A stretch of 64,000 nt of DNA. Source: Arthrobacter sp. zg-Y769. GTDB lineage: Bacteria; Actinomycetota; Actinomycetes; Actinomycetales; Micrococcaceae. Position numbers and translations under genes: made by a program. The notes under the pieces were generated by a model. It was given only the letters and a program-made list of their open reading frames with translations, searched no databases and was not told the origin of the DNA. Where the stretch lies: positions 124,001 through 188,000 of the forward strand of contig NZ_JAJJOE010000003.1 of assembly GCF_020907405.1 (NCBI RefSeq), given 5' to 3'. Positions 18,426 to 27,217 of this stretch are shown here, piece after piece. Position 1 is the first letter of the stretch; each line of letters begins with the position of its first letter.

Positions 18426-19886
18426 TCATAGAGGCGGCTGCGTTTCGTGGTCCGGCAGGTCCGGCGGGTCAGCCGGGTCAGCCGGGACGCGCAGGTGGAG
18501 TTGGGGTGTTGTCCGGTAGGTCCGTCCCAGGGGTGATGTCCATTCCAGGGCCCCGGCGGGCCCGGTGGCGTCCCGGTGTGCTTGCCAGTGGCCCAGGGTC
18601 TTGAACCGGTGGTGTTTCCGGCACAGGTGCGCCAGGTTCGAATGCTCGGTGGCGCCTCCGTGGGCGAAGGGCAGGATGTGGTCGATTTCGGTGGTGGTGT
18701 GTCCCGCGGCGGGGGTGTCGCAGCCGGGGAAGCGGCAGGTTCCGTCGCGGGCCTGGAGCCAGCGGCGCAGGCCGGGCGGGATGCGGCGGCGTTTCCCGAC
18801 GCCGAGGATTTCCCCGCTGGCCCGGTCCTGCACCAGGCCGGTGAGGTGGGAGGCGTTTTCGGCCAGCCGGCGGGCGGTTTCGGCGCTGATCGGTCCGTAG
18901 CCGTTGAGCTCGGCGGGCGTATCGTCCAGGCCCAGCAGGGTGTCGGCGTTGACCAGCACCATGATCTCGGTCCGTGCCCCCACACCCACACCCATCCCGG
19001 CACCTGCACCCACACCCACTCCGGCACCGGGGCCGGGGATAGTGCCGGCACCTGCCGGTTCGCTGCCACGCCGGTCCTGTCCTGCCGGTGTCCGGCGGGA
19101 TTCCGGGCGGGGTGCCGGGCGGGGTTCCTGCCGGTTCGGTGTGTCGGGCACGGGTGCCGGGCTGCCGTCAACGATCCCGCCGGTGAGCAGGGACGCGAGG
19201 ATGTCGGCCCGGAGCTGGCCCACGCTGCGCGGGTCTCCGGCGGCCTGCCCGCTACGGGCCGCGGTGGTAGTGCACCGTAGATCAGCTGGCCCTGTTCCGC
19301 GGCGAGGTACGCGCCGAGTTCGGCCATCCCGTCCGGCCGGGCCTCGAGCCAGACCTTCCGGGATTCCAGGGCTTTGCGGTGGCGGGGGATCAGGGTTTCG
19401 GGGTGCAGGTTCTCCCGCAGGCGTACCGCCCGCCTGCCGGCAGGACAGGGTCCCGGCCTCCAGGGCCGCGAGGGTGGCGGTGAAGCCGGTGCACAGGTCC
19501 AGGGCGTCGGCCAGCAGCCGGGCCGCTGCCGGGTAGGACAGGCAGAGCAGGGTCTGGGCCTCGGTGGCGGTCAGGCTGAACACCTGCGAAGCGTCCGTAG
19601 GTTGTTCCGCGTCCGGAGCGTCCGCGCCCGGTGTCCCCGGGGTGGTGCAGGCGTCCCGGACGTGTTCGTGCAGGCGGTGCAGGGTACGGGCCTGCTGGGC
19701 GTACCTCCAGGCGTCCAGGGCGTGCAGGCGCTGCAGGACAGCCGCCGTGGCTTCCTCGTTCAGCCGGTCCGGGTGCTGCAGGGCCAGGGTGCCGGTGAAT
19801 CCGTCCGGGAACCGGGCCGCCCGTGCCGGTGCGCCGGGACGGGCATAAAACACACCGCCGCCGGTTTCATATCCATGCTTTTCCAT
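18426..19886 (-). pseudogene. DUF222/HNH endonuclease (13E12-like) gene, broken by deletion and frameshift
   Basis: The 3' half encodes an intact HNH endonuclease domain (CRFPGCDTPAAGHTTTEIDHILPFAHGG, then NLAHLCRKHHRF). The 5' part begins a DUF222 domain as far as TLSCRQA, then switches frame near 19420-19443. The correct DUF222 continuation (VRLRENLHPETLIPRHRKAL, KVWLEARPDGMAELGAYLAAEQGQLIYGAL) is in the other frame down to about 19268-19270. There the frame returns (TTAARSGQAAGDPRSVGQLRADI). Relative to family members, roughly 40-50 residues seem missing at the first junction, so it looks like a deletion plus a one-base loss. The open frame survives by chance. Such genes are abundant and fast-decaying in Micrococcaceae; assembly error at either junction is possible. 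Confidence 0.78.
18977..19031. repeat. Degenerate CACCCA-type short repeat inside the HNH pseudogene
   Basis: A run of imperfect cacccacaccca / gcacctgcaccc units encodes Gly-Val-Gly-Ala repeats (GPGAGVGVGAGAGMGVGVGA) in the linker between the DUF222 and HNH parts. Short units like this are prone to slippage, in keeping with decay of this gene. Confidence 0.6.
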
Positions 19887-20199
19887 ACCCCAAGGCTTTC
19901 AGCCCGCACCGACATTCCCGGCCCGGAAACCCGCCGGAACGCCCCGAAACGGACCCGCCCGCATACCCGTCTTTTTCCGCCAAACTACCTACCCGCCCCC
20001 TCCCCTGACTAGTTCCGTTTTCCGCCCCCATATCGCCGGCGAAATCCCGCGCGGCCGGACCCCGGTCCCGGTACAACCCCTGCGCAGGGAGGCCCAAGAA
20101 TCGGTCGGTACAATTGCCGCACGGGTCCGGTGGTTCCCGCACCCGCACCGCACCTGACCCCCGCAGACCGCCGCACCCGCACCGCCGAGAGGAACCGCT
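19887..20199. other. Gene-free stretch before the J-domain gene
   Basis: About 310 bp without a coding signal. It is pyrimidine-rich with short GC repeats. TACAAT at 20109-20114 is a plausible -10 element for the J-domain gene, but a matching -35 is not clear. GAGAGGAA at 20188-20195 is the ribosome site for the TTG start at 20200. No tRNA, riboswitch or mobile element was recognised. Confidence 0.4.
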
Positions 20200-21192
20200 T
20201 TGAGCCCGTCAGACCCGACTCTCTATGAGGTCCTGGGCCTGCCCCGCTCAGCATCGGCGGCTGAGATCAAAGCCGCCTATCGGAAGGCAGCCCGCAACGC
20301 CCACCCTGACCAAGGGGGCAGCAGCGAGAGGTTCCACCGGGTCACCGAGGCCTACCGGATACTTGGCGACCCGCAAAGCAAGGCCGTTTACGACCGGAAA
20401 CTGAATCCGGGAGGACCCGGCACAGATGCAGGCACAGCAGGCACCCCGGGCACCACCGGTGGCCGCACCGCAGCCGGCCCGGCCGGCCGTGCCGCAGGAA
20501 CCCGCTCCGCGCCGGAACGGACAGCAGCGGACCTGGACCGCCCACCGGTGTTTGTCCCGGATTTTTCACCGCAGAACCCTCCCTTGATCCCCCTGGCCCT
20601 GGCCGGAACGCAGATCCACGGAACACCGCGCCGCCCGGGCTTTTTCTCCCGGATCGGTTCCAACACGGCCGGACGGTTCGACGCTGAAAACCGGACCATC
20701 CGCCTGCTGGACCGTGAACTGCTGCCTGAGTACCCGGCCGCCCGTCTGGTCAACGGCCTCCATATTCCCGATGCGGGACCGCGCGGCGGCAACCTCGACG
20801 TCGGCCACGTGCTGCTGGGCGGTTACCGCATGGCCGTGCTGGGTTCGCTGATGGCCTCGCCCGGCAATTACCGGTGGGACGGCCGGCACCTGCTTCACCG
20901 CGGCCGGGAGACGTCCACCTTGCGCCTGGCCGACGCGGTGCGGACCCTGCAGTCGCGCTTCCCAGAGTGCAACGTCACGGGCTGGCTTGTCCTCCACAGC
21001 CCCAACGGCAATCCCTTCGAGCCCATTGTCGACTATCCGCCCAACCTGAGCCGCTCAGCGCCCGCGACCCTCCACGCCGCCAACCCGGGCGGGCTGCTGC
21101 GGGAACTGCGCCGCTTCTTTGCCGAAGGCCCCCAGCCGAACACCGTCCAGCTGCCGGTGCTGGCACCGTTGATCGACGCGTCCTCCCGTTGA
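20200..21192 (+). CDS. J-domain protein with C-terminal NERD-like domain
   Basis: A 330-residue protein. Residues 5-65 form a DnaJ domain with the essential HPD tripeptide at 35-37. After a low-complexity Gly/Ala/Thr linker (68-105) comes a domain of about 200 residues. Its pattern, LVNGLHIP...NLDVGHVLLGGYRMAVLGSL..GNYRWDGRHLLHRG, resembles the nuclease-related NERD domain. In NERD enzymes the strands carry Asp and an ExK active site; here Asp remains but the ExK positions read G-S-L, so nuclease activity is doubtful. Start is TTG at 20200, preceded by GAGAGGAA. I infer that the J-domain recruits DnaK to whatever the C-terminal domain binds. The NERD match is from pattern reading only. Confidence 0.75.
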   Translation: MSPSDPTLYEVLGLPRSASAAEIKAAYRKAARNAHPDQGGSSERFHRVTEAYRILGDPQSKAVYDRKLNPGGPGTDAGTAGTPGTTGGRTAAGPAGRAAGTRSAPERTAADLDRPPVFVPDFSPQNPPLIPLALAGTQIHGTPRRPGFFSRIGSNTAGRFDAENRTIRLLDRELLPEYPAARLVNGLHIPDAGPRGGNLDVGHVLLGGYRMAVLGSLMASPGNYRWDGRHLLHRGRETSTLRLADAVRTLQSRFPECNVTGWLVLHSPNGNPFEPIVDYPPNLSRSAPATLHAANPGGLLRELRRFFAEGPQPNTVQLPVLAPLIDASSR

Positions 21193-21233
21193 CCGATGCG
21201 TTGGCGTGCAGGAGCCGGGCATAGGATGGTGCC

Positions 21234-21701
21234 GTGTTCCGTATCCTTTTCCATTCCCCTGAAATCCCCGGCAATACCGGTAATGCCATTCGCCTTGCCG
21301 CCATCACCGGAGCCGAGCTCCACTTGGTTGAACCCCTCGGTTTCAGCCTGGAGGACTCCAAACTGCGGCGCGCAGGCCTGGACTACCACGACCTCGCCGT
21401 CCTCCACGTCCATGCGAACCTGCAGGACGCCTGGGAAGCCCTGAAACCCGAACGCGTGTACGCCTTTACGTCGGACGGTGACACTTCCTACACCGATATC
21501 GAGTATCGTGCCGGAGACGTCCTGATGTTCGGCCGCGAGTCGGTCGGCCTTTCGGACGAGGTGAAGAAGGATCCGCATGTCACCGCCCGGGTACGGCTGC
21601 CCATGCTGCCCACCCTGCGCTCCCTGAACCTTGCAAACTCCGCCTCCATAGCCGTCTACGAAGCCTGGCGCCAGCACGGCTTCGCCGGTGCCCAGCTCTA
21701 G
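21234..21701 (+). CDS. trmL: TrmL-type tRNA (cytidine/uridine-34-2'-O)-methyltransferase
   Basis: A 155-residue SPOUT-fold methyltransferase that 2'-O-methylates the wobble nucleotide of Leu tRNAs in E. coli. The start FRILFHSPEIPGNTGNAIRLAA, the motif LMFGRESVGLS and the knot-forming RLPMLPTLRSLNLANSASIAVYEA are diagnostic, and length is normal. The start codon is GTG at 21234, 41 bp after the J-domain gene. The next gene follows 14 bp later, so the methyltransferases may be co-transcribed. Paralogues such as other SpoU-family enzymes are larger, which supports TrmL. Confidence 0.92.
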   Translation: MFRILFHSPEIPGNTGNAIRLAAITGAELHLVEPLGFSLEDSKLRRAGLDYHDLAVLHVHANLQDAWEALKPERVYAFTSDGDTSYTDIEYRAGDVLMFGRESVGLSDEVKKDPHVTARVRLPMLPTLRSLNLANSASIAVYEAWRQHGFAGAQL

Positions 21702-21715
21702 CGAAGGACTTTCCC

Positions 21716-22516
21716 ATGCCTGAACTCCACATCGGCAACGCGTTCGACGACGGCGCCGCCGACTTCGAGCGGCTCGCACCTTCGCTCTGGAATCCCATGG
21801 GAAATGCACTCGTGGCTGCGGCGGATATCACCCTCGGCGACCGGGTTCTTGACGTCGGCTGCGGCAGCGGGGCCACGACCATCCCGGCCGCCCAGTTCGC
21901 CGGGCCCGACGGCGTCGTCGACGGGGTGGATCTCAGTGCCGAGATGCTGGCCCTGACACAGGCCAAGGCAGACACGCTTTCACTCAACAATGTCCACCTT
22001 GCCCAGGCGGACATCACCTCGTGGGAGGCCGATGCGCCCTACGATGCCGTGGTCTGCGCCTACTCCCTGTTTTTCCTTCCGGACCTGGATGCCGGCGCAG
22101 CCCGTCTTGTGTCGATGCTGCGCAGCGGCGGGCGCTTCGCCCTCAGTGCCTGGGCCGAAGGATCGTGGGAGCCCTTCAGGGAGCTGCTGTGGAAGGCCTG
22201 CCTGCAGGAACGGCCCGAGCTTGCTGCCATTCCCCGGCCGGCAGCAGAAAACGCGCAGCGGCTCCAGACCCCGGAGAAGCTCACGTCCTGGCTCGAGTCC
22301 CTCGGCCTGGCCGAAATCACCGTGGCCGCCACTCCCGGACAGGTCCAGCTCAATCCGTCGCTCGCGTGGTCGCTGGTGCTCGGCGGCGGGTACCGGATGC
22401 TGCTGCCCGAAGACCCGGCAGCCGTGGAGCGGGTTCGCACAGCGTTCCTGGCCGAACTCGGCGAGGACTTCGCGTTGAATACCGACACGCTGATCGCCAC
22501 GGCTGTCCGCCCGTAG
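21716..22516 (+). CDS. Class I SAM-dependent methyltransferase
   Basis: A 266-residue Rossmann-fold methyltransferase. Motif I is VLDVGCGSGATTIPAA near residue 44, motif II region DGVDLSAEMLALTQ follows, and YDAVVCAYSLFFLPDLDAG is motif IV/post-II. Overall it resembles the UbiE/ArsM-like class, but there is no feature that sets the substrate (small molecule rather than nucleic acid is more likely). It sits just after the TrmL gene with 14 bp spacing and a GAAGGA ribosome site. Confidence 0.85.
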   Translation: MPELHIGNAFDDGAADFERLAPSLWNPMGNALVAAADITLGDRVLDVGCGSGATTIPAAQFAGPDGVVDGVDLSAEMLALTQAKADTLSLNNVHLAQADITSWEADAPYDAVVCAYSLFFLPDLDAGAARLVSMLRSGGRFALSAWAEGSWEPFRELLWKACLQERPELAAIPRPAAENAQRLQTPEKLTSWLESLGLAEITVAATPGQVQLNPSLAWSLVLGGGYRMLLPEDPAAVERVRTAFLAELGEDFALNTDTLIATAVRP

Positions 22517-22535
22517 CCCGTCCGCGGGCGGAGGA

Positions 22536-22557
22536 CGCGGGCGGAGTACCGCCCGCG
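22536..22557. terminator. GC-rich hairpin between convergent genes
   Basis: A perfect 9 bp stem (CGCGGGCGG / CCGCCCGCG) with an AGTA loop lies between the methyltransferase and PIG-L stops, which face each other. There is no T-run, so it is a candidate rather than a classic intrinsic terminator. Confidence 0.5.
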
Positions 22558-22570
22558 CTAACCGCATCCG

Positions 22571-23314
22571 CTAGAACCCGGCGATGGTCTCCGGAGTGTT
22601 CACGCCGACGGCATGGAAGGTTTCAGCACTGGCTCCCTCGGGCAGCCCGTGCCGCCGGGCGTTGTCCTGCAGGAACCGGCGGACCGAGGCATCCATCCCC
22701 TCGATGTCCGGATGCTGGCTTGCGTGGACACGGATGGCAGCCAATTTGATGTCCACCGTGGAGCTGACATCCACGGCAGTGTTCTCCCGCTCCCGCGGGG
22801 CACCGTAGAACCAGAGCCACGGCACCTTGTACGCTTCCAGTCCCCGTTCAGCGAGTTCCGGGTAGGCAAAGGGGTTCTCGGCAGCCGGGTAAACCGCCCT
22901 GGTGACAATTTCACCGCAGGCCAGATGATCGGGATGGCTCGCCTGGAGCCGGTCCCAGTTCCGCTCGGGGTGCATGGACAGCACGACGTCGGGACGCACC
23001 CGGCGGATCTGCTCCACCACCCGGGCGATGACGGAGTGGCGAACCTCCAGATAGCCGTCCCGCTCCCACAGGAACACCACGTCCTGCACCCCCACCTGTC
23101 GGGCGGCTTCCCGCTGTTCCCCGCTGCGCAGCGCACTGACGCCGGTGCGGTCGGTCGGATCGAAGCCGCCCGCATCTCCGGAGGTCACGATGCAGTAGGT
23201 GATTTCCGCACCTTCGCGTGCCCAGCGGGCCAATGTCCCCGCGGCACCGAAATCGATATCGTCCGGGTGGGCGGCGAAGGCCAGGACCCGGGCGGGGGCC
23301 GACGTCGAAAACAT
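22571..23314 (-). CDS. PIG-L family (LmbE-like) zinc deacetylase
   Basis: A 247-residue protein of the PIG-L/LmbE family, zinc-dependent N-deacetylases of GlcNAc-type substrates such as MshB and Mca of mycothiol metabolism. The zinc motif AFAAHPDDIDFG is near residue 12, and the second His site is ASHPDHLACGEI near 125. I chose the ATG at 23314 (MFSTSAPARVL), one base after the etfA stop, over the longer open frame that runs into etfA. Its substrate is not determined; MshB and Mca are plausible relatives, but motifs alone do not separate them. Confidence 0.87.
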   Translation of the reverse strand: MFSTSAPARVLAFAAHPDDIDFGAAGTLARWAREGAEITYCIVTSGDAGGFDPTDRTGVSALRSGEQREAARQVGVQDVVFLWERDGYLEVRHSVIARVVEQIRRVRPDVVLSMHPERNWDRLQASHPDHLACGEIVTRAVYPAAENPFAYPELAERGLEAYKVPWLWFYGAPRERENTAVDVSSTVDIKLAAIRVHASQHPDIEGMDASVRRFLQDNARRHGLPEGASAETFHAVGVNTPETIAGF

Positions 23315-23315
23315 G

Positions 23316-24263
23316 TCAGTCCCTGCGCTTCCGGATCTCTTCGGCGGCCTGGGGCAGCACGGAGAAGACATCACCCACGATGCCGAAGTCCGCAATCTCG
23401 AACACCGGTGCATCCGCGTCCTTGTTGACCGCCACGATCACCTTGGCCGTCTGCATGCCGGCCTTCTGCTGGATGGCACCGGAAATGCCGGCGGAAATGT
23501 ACAGCTGGGGAGAGACGGTCTTGCCGGTCTGTCCCACCTGGGCGGAATGTTCGATCCAGCCGGCATCCGTGGCGGCACGCGAGGCACCCACCGCTCCGCC
23601 GAGCAGGTCCGCGAGTTCCTCGACTGGACCGAAGTTTCCGTCCATGCCCCGTCCCCCGGCAACGATGACCCGCGCCTCGGCCAGTTCGGGACGTCCGCTC
23701 ACGCGCTTCCCGGAACGGCCGGTGACCCGTGCGGCAGGCCCGGCTTCGGAAAGCGGCACCTCGACCAGCTGGGGAGCCGCGGCGGCCGGATTCACCGGAC
23801 CGGGCTCAACACTGTTGGCCTTGACGGTGATGATGGGCGTGCCCGTCCGTACCCGGCAGGTTGACGTGTAGGAGCCGGCGAGCACCGACTTGGTGACAGC
23901 GAGGTCGGGAGCCACGGCAACGGCGTCGGTAATGACTCCGGACCCGAGCTTGATTCCGGTGCGGGCGGCAATTTCGCGGTCCTCGAAGGAGTTGCCCAGC
24001 AGGATAGCGGAGGGCTGCTCGGCGTTCGCGGCGTCTGCCAGGAAGGCTGCCTTGGCGGCCACCAGGACAGTGTCCAGTTCCCCGGCCGGCTGGTACACCT
24101 TCACGGCACCGTAGGAGGCAAGGGCGTCGAGCATGGCCGGATCCACGCGGTGGGCGGCGGCGACCACCGGTTGGCCCACGGTTCCGGCCAGGGTCAGCAG
24201 TTCACGGGCAGCCCGCGGCAGCGGCAGGGCCGGGACATCAAGAAAAACCAGGACGGACGCCAT
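23316..24263 (-). CDS. etfA: Electron transfer flavoprotein alpha subunit
   Basis: A 315-residue FAD-binding ETF alpha subunit. The N-terminal domain (VLVFLDVPALPL...GQPVVAAAH) and the C-terminal FAD domain with SAQVGQTGKTVSPQLYISAGISGAIQQKAGM and NKDADAPVFEIADFGIVGDVF are standard. With EtfB it takes electrons from acyl-CoA and other dehydrogenases and passes them to ETF-quinone oxidoreductase. It follows etfB by 65 bp and precedes the PIG-L gene by one base, so that gene is probably in the same transcript. Confidence 0.95.
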   Translation of the reverse strand: MASVLVFLDVPALPLPRAARELLTLAGTVGQPVVAAAHRVDPAMLDALASYGAVKVYQPAGELDTVLVAAKAAFLADAANAEQPSAILLGNSFEDREIAARTGIKLGSGVITDAVAVAPDLAVTKSVLAGSYTSTCRVRTGTPIITVKANSVEPGPVNPAAAAPQLVEVPLSEAGPAARVTGRSGKRVSGRPELAEARVIVAGGRGMDGNFGPVEELADLLGGAVGASRAATDAGWIEHSAQVGQTGKTVSPQLYISAGISGAIQQKAGMQTAKVIVAVNKDADAPVFEIADFGIVGDVFSVLPQAAEEIRKRRD

Positions 24264-24328
24264 GATGCGCTCCTTTGGGACGTAGGCGGCGGCGCCTTCG
24301 GAGCGCCGGTTTCGAGCAGGGGAAGTCT

Positions 24329-25168
24329 TTAGATCAGTTTCTGTGCGGCGAGGTATTCCACCAGCTGCACGCCGGCGGTGCCGTCGTCGGTGATGATGGT
24401 TCCCTGCGAGCGCGGCGGGCGCGGAGCGGAGGCCGCTACGGCCGTCCAGGCGCCGTCATGCCCCACCTGCGCGGGGTCCACGCCGATCTCGGCGAGCGTA
24501 AGCACGGTGACGGGTTTCTTCTTCGCAGCCATGATGCCCTTGAAGTTCGGGTAGCGCGGGCTGTTGGCCTGGTCCGTCACCGACACCAGTGCCGGCAGGG
24601 GTGCCTCAACGGTCTCCGTGAAGGAGTCGCCGTCGCGGCGTGCTTTCACCACGGGGGCGCCGTCGACGTCGGCCACTTCGAGTTCGGAGGCAAAGGTCAC
24701 CTGTGCCAGCTGCAGCCTTTCGGCGAGCTGGGCGGGAACCAGCGAGGTTTCGCCGTCGGTGGAAGCCATGCCCGTGATGACCAGGTCCACCGGCCCGTGC
24801 GATGCCGCGATGGCACGAACTGCTGCCGCAAGGGCCAGTGAGGTACCTGCCGCATCCGAACCGGCCAGGGCGTCGTCGGCCAGGTGCACGCCGGCGTAGG
24901 CACCGATCTGCAGGGACTTCTTTACCGCGTTTACCGCTGCCGCCGGCCCCATGGCCAGGGCTGTCACACGGTTCCCGGCACTCTCGCCGCCGCGTGCCTC
25001 GGCCAGCTGCAGCGCGGCTTCGAGGGCATACTCGTCCAGCTCGGAGAGAATGCTCTCGGCACGGTCCAGGGTATGTCCGGGTCCGGTGAGGTGCCGGTCA
25101 AACTGCGCGTCGGGTACGTGCTTTACCAAGACAACAATGTTCAGCGGACGGGTGGCTGACTCCGGCAT
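24329..25168 (-). CDS. etfB: Electron transfer flavoprotein beta subunit
   Basis: A 279-residue ETF beta subunit that binds AMP and docks partner dehydrogenases. MPESATRPLNIVVLVKHVPDAQFDR is the typical N-terminus, SELDEYALEAALQLAEARGG is the next conserved block, and DLVITGMASTDGETSLVPAQLAERLQL followed by the EV.D..PVVKARRDGDSF region completes the fold. First gene of the etfB-etfA-PIG-L unit. The 238 bp upstream holds the probable promoter and also a terminator-type hairpin that belongs to htrA. Confidence 0.95.
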   Translation of the reverse strand: MPESATRPLNIVVLVKHVPDAQFDRHLTGPGHTLDRAESILSELDEYALEAALQLAEARGGESAGNRVTALAMGPAAAVNAVKKSLQIGAYAGVHLADDALAGSDAAGTSLALAAAVRAIAASHGPVDLVITGMASTDGETSLVPAQLAERLQLAQVTFASELEVADVDGAPVVKARRDGDSFTETVEAPLPALVSVTDQANSPRYPNFKGIMAAKKKPVTVLTLAEIGVDPAQVGHDGAWTAVAASAPRPPRSQGTIITDDGTAGVQLVEYLAAQKLI

Positions 25169-25314
25169 TCGGCGCCTTTCCGGTAGGAAAATCGGTTCCC
25201 GGCGGCCTGGAAATCCTCCCGCCGACGCGCACAGCCCTTAGGAGCGGTGCGTTTAAAGCTAATCACACACTGGCCGGGCTTTCCCCTCGGCGCAAACTGA
25301 AGGCCGGCACAGGC

Positions 25315-25354
25315 CGAAGGGCCGCCCCCGGACACTTCCGGGAGCGGCCCTTCG
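25315..25354 (-). terminator. Long hairpin downstream of htrA
   Basis: CGAAGGGCCGCCCCCGG pairs with CCGGGAGCGGCCCTTCG around a short ACACTT loop, with one mismatch. It lies about 50 bp past the htrA stop on the minus strand and so most likely ends htrA transcription before etfB. A T-run is not obvious. Confidence 0.6.
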
Positions 25355-25406
25355 CGGCTTCGCTGCATGCAGCCCTGACAGGGGCTGCCCTGTGTACGCG
25401 GCTCTG

Positions 25407-26888
25407 CTACTGCTTTGCGGAATCGCCGAGCGTGACGTCCACGCTGTCCGCTTTGCCTCCGCGGGTGTAGTCGATGTCCGCTTTGCCTCCGGCCGGCTGC
25501 ATGCGGATCGCAGCGGTGAGTGACTGCGCGTCGGTGACCGGGACGCCGTTCACCGAAGTGATCACGTCCCCCTCGCGCAGTCCTGCCTTTTCACCGGGCG
25601 AACCGGGCACCACCTCGGCGACTTCGGCCCCCACCGTAAAGGTCGATGAGGACTCGGACGCGGTTGCCGGCGTGACGGAAACCCCTAGATAGCCGTGCGT
25701 AGCGGAACCGTTGTCGATGATCTCCTCGGCTACCCGCTCGGCATAGCTCATCGGAACGGCAAACCCGACGCCGATGTTGCCGCTGTCCTCGCCGGCCGTA
25801 CCCGAGGCGGCCGAGGCAATGGCCACGTTCACGCCAATAACTTCACCGTCGGTGTTCACCAGCGCGCCGCCGGAATTGCCGTGGTTGATGGCTGCATCGG
25901 TTTGGATGACGTTGAGGAAGATCGAGCTCTCCGCGGCGCTCTGGTCCTGCGACGATCCGTCCGGCGGAGCGAAACGGAATCCGAAACCGTTATCCTCGGG
26001 TTCGTCGGAGCTTTCCGACTCCTCGGGGGCGGCAGAGGACTGGACGCTGATGGTGCGGTTCAGCGTGGAGACAATACCGTCCGTGACCGTTCCGGCCAGG
26101 CCAAGCGGCGCACCGATGGCGATCACCGTGTCGCCCACGTTCAACTTCCCGGAATCCCCCAGGGCAGCCGGTGCGAGGTCATCGGCATCCACCTTGATCA
26201 CTGCGAGGTCCGATACCGGGTCCGTGCCGACGATGGTGGCGGTCAGCACCCGACCGTCGGACGTCTGGACTTCGACCACGGGGTCGGCGGCGGTGCCTCC
26301 GAGCGTCACCACGTGCGTGTTCGTGAGGATGTGGCCCTCTTTGTCCAGGATGATCCCGGATCCGGTGCCGGTGCTTCCCGAAGCAGCGACTTCAATGGTT
26401 ACTACGCTCGGAGAGGCCTTCACTGCCGCTGCCGTGACTGCGTTGACGCTGTCTTCGTCGTTCACTACGACGGTCTGCGGCTGGCTGGCCTGGCCGGCAT
26501 TGTTGCCGTTGTCCATGAGGGTGTAGGCACCCACGCCGACGCCGCCGCCCAGCAGCCCGGCCAGCAGCATGCCCCCGACCAGCGTTCCGGCCCCGAACTT
26601 CTTTGTCCGGGATTCTCCGCGCGGTGCGCTGCCGGCAGGAGTGGAGAAGGCGGTGCCGTGGCCCGCGGAACCGTACGGGGAGGAGCCGTAGGTCGCACCA
26701 TAGGTTGCACCGTAGGCGGCGGGGCCTGCGCTTCCCAGCGGTTCGGTCTGCGGGTTCATCCGCTCTCCGGTCTGCTGGGGCTGGCTGGATGCCGGATCAC
26801 CCTGCGCGGGGCCCGAATACGACGACGGCGGTGCCGGCGGCCGGGGAGGCAGCGGGCGCTCGTCGGCTCCCCCGTGATGCTCAGTCAT
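25407..26888 (-). CDS. HtrA/DegP-type membrane serine protease with PDZ
   Basis: A 493-residue S1C protease. A disordered, Pro/Gly-rich cytoplasmic N-terminus of about 95 residues (with a small ATYG repeat) leads to a single transmembrane helix (LVGGMLLAGLLGGGVGVGAY, about 103-122). The protease domain has the catalytic triad His192 (NTHVV), Asp227 (SDLAVI) and Ser339 (GNSGGA). A C-terminal PDZ domain (about 395-490) contains VVPGSPGEKAGLREGDVI. It should act outside the membrane on misfolded envelope proteins. It is divergent from the tpm-pspA genes over 330 bp, which suggests joint control of envelope stress functions. Confidence 0.92.
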   Translation of the reverse strand: MTEHHGGADERPLPPRPPAPPSSYSGPAQGDPASSQPQQTGERMNPQTEPLGSAGPAAYGATYGATYGSSPYGSAGHGTAFSTPAGSAPRGESRTKKFGAGTLVGGMLLAGLLGGGVGVGAYTLMDNGNNAGQASQPQTVVVNDEDSVNAVTAAAVKASPSVVTIEVAASGSTGTGSGIILDKEGHILTNTHVVTLGGTAADPVVEVQTSDGRVLTATIVGTDPVSDLAVIKVDADDLAPAALGDSGKLNVGDTVIAIGAPLGLAGTVTDGIVSTLNRTISVQSSAAPEESESSDEPEDNGFGFRFAPPDGSSQDQSAAESSIFLNVIQTDAAINHGNSGGALVNTDGEVIGVNVAIASAASGTAGEDSGNIGVGFAVPMSYAERVAEEIIDNGSATHGYLGVSVTPATASESSSTFTVGAEVAEVVPGSPGEKAGLREGDVITSVNGVPVTDAQSLTAAIRMQPAGGKADIDYTRGGKADSVDVTLGDSAKQ

Positions 26889-27217
26889 GTGGGTTGTCCT
26901 TTCAAGTTCGGTTTACCCATGGTGTAGCCACAACGTTCCGGTATCCACTATGGCAGCGCTAGCTGGGACATAGGAGGACGGTTGCTGAACATCAGCTGTG
27001 AACAACCCGAACGCCGTCGTACCCGAAAGGCTACTCGAAAGGGACGGTAAAGATGCAGGTCAGGCCGTCCTTCCGGACCCGCATTGCACGCCGCCGTGCC
27101 CGGATGCCGGTGGACGGGGCATAGGGCGGCCCCTAGAATCGGTACCAAGGTCCGGGGCGGCATGCGCTGCCCCGCAGGGTCCCTGGAACTCAGCAGATGA
27201 AAACCAAAGGAAATTTT
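26889..27217. promoter_or_regulatory. Divergent control region of htrA and tpm
   Basis: Between the htrA and tpm starts there is no gene; the short frames here do not carry coding signal. A plus-strand promoter is annotated separately at 27111-27139. For htrA I see no clear sigma-70-like pair. The region could hold a stress operator shared by both directions, but none was recognised. Confidence 0.45.
27111..27139 (+). promoter_or_regulatory. Promoter-like site for tpm-pspA
   Basis: TGGACG (-35 like) and TAGAAT (-10 like) are separated by exactly 17 bp. The -10 lies about 79 bp before the ATG at 27218. Matches are 4/6 and 5/6 to the housekeeping consensus. This is the best promoter read in the window. 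Confidence 0.6.
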
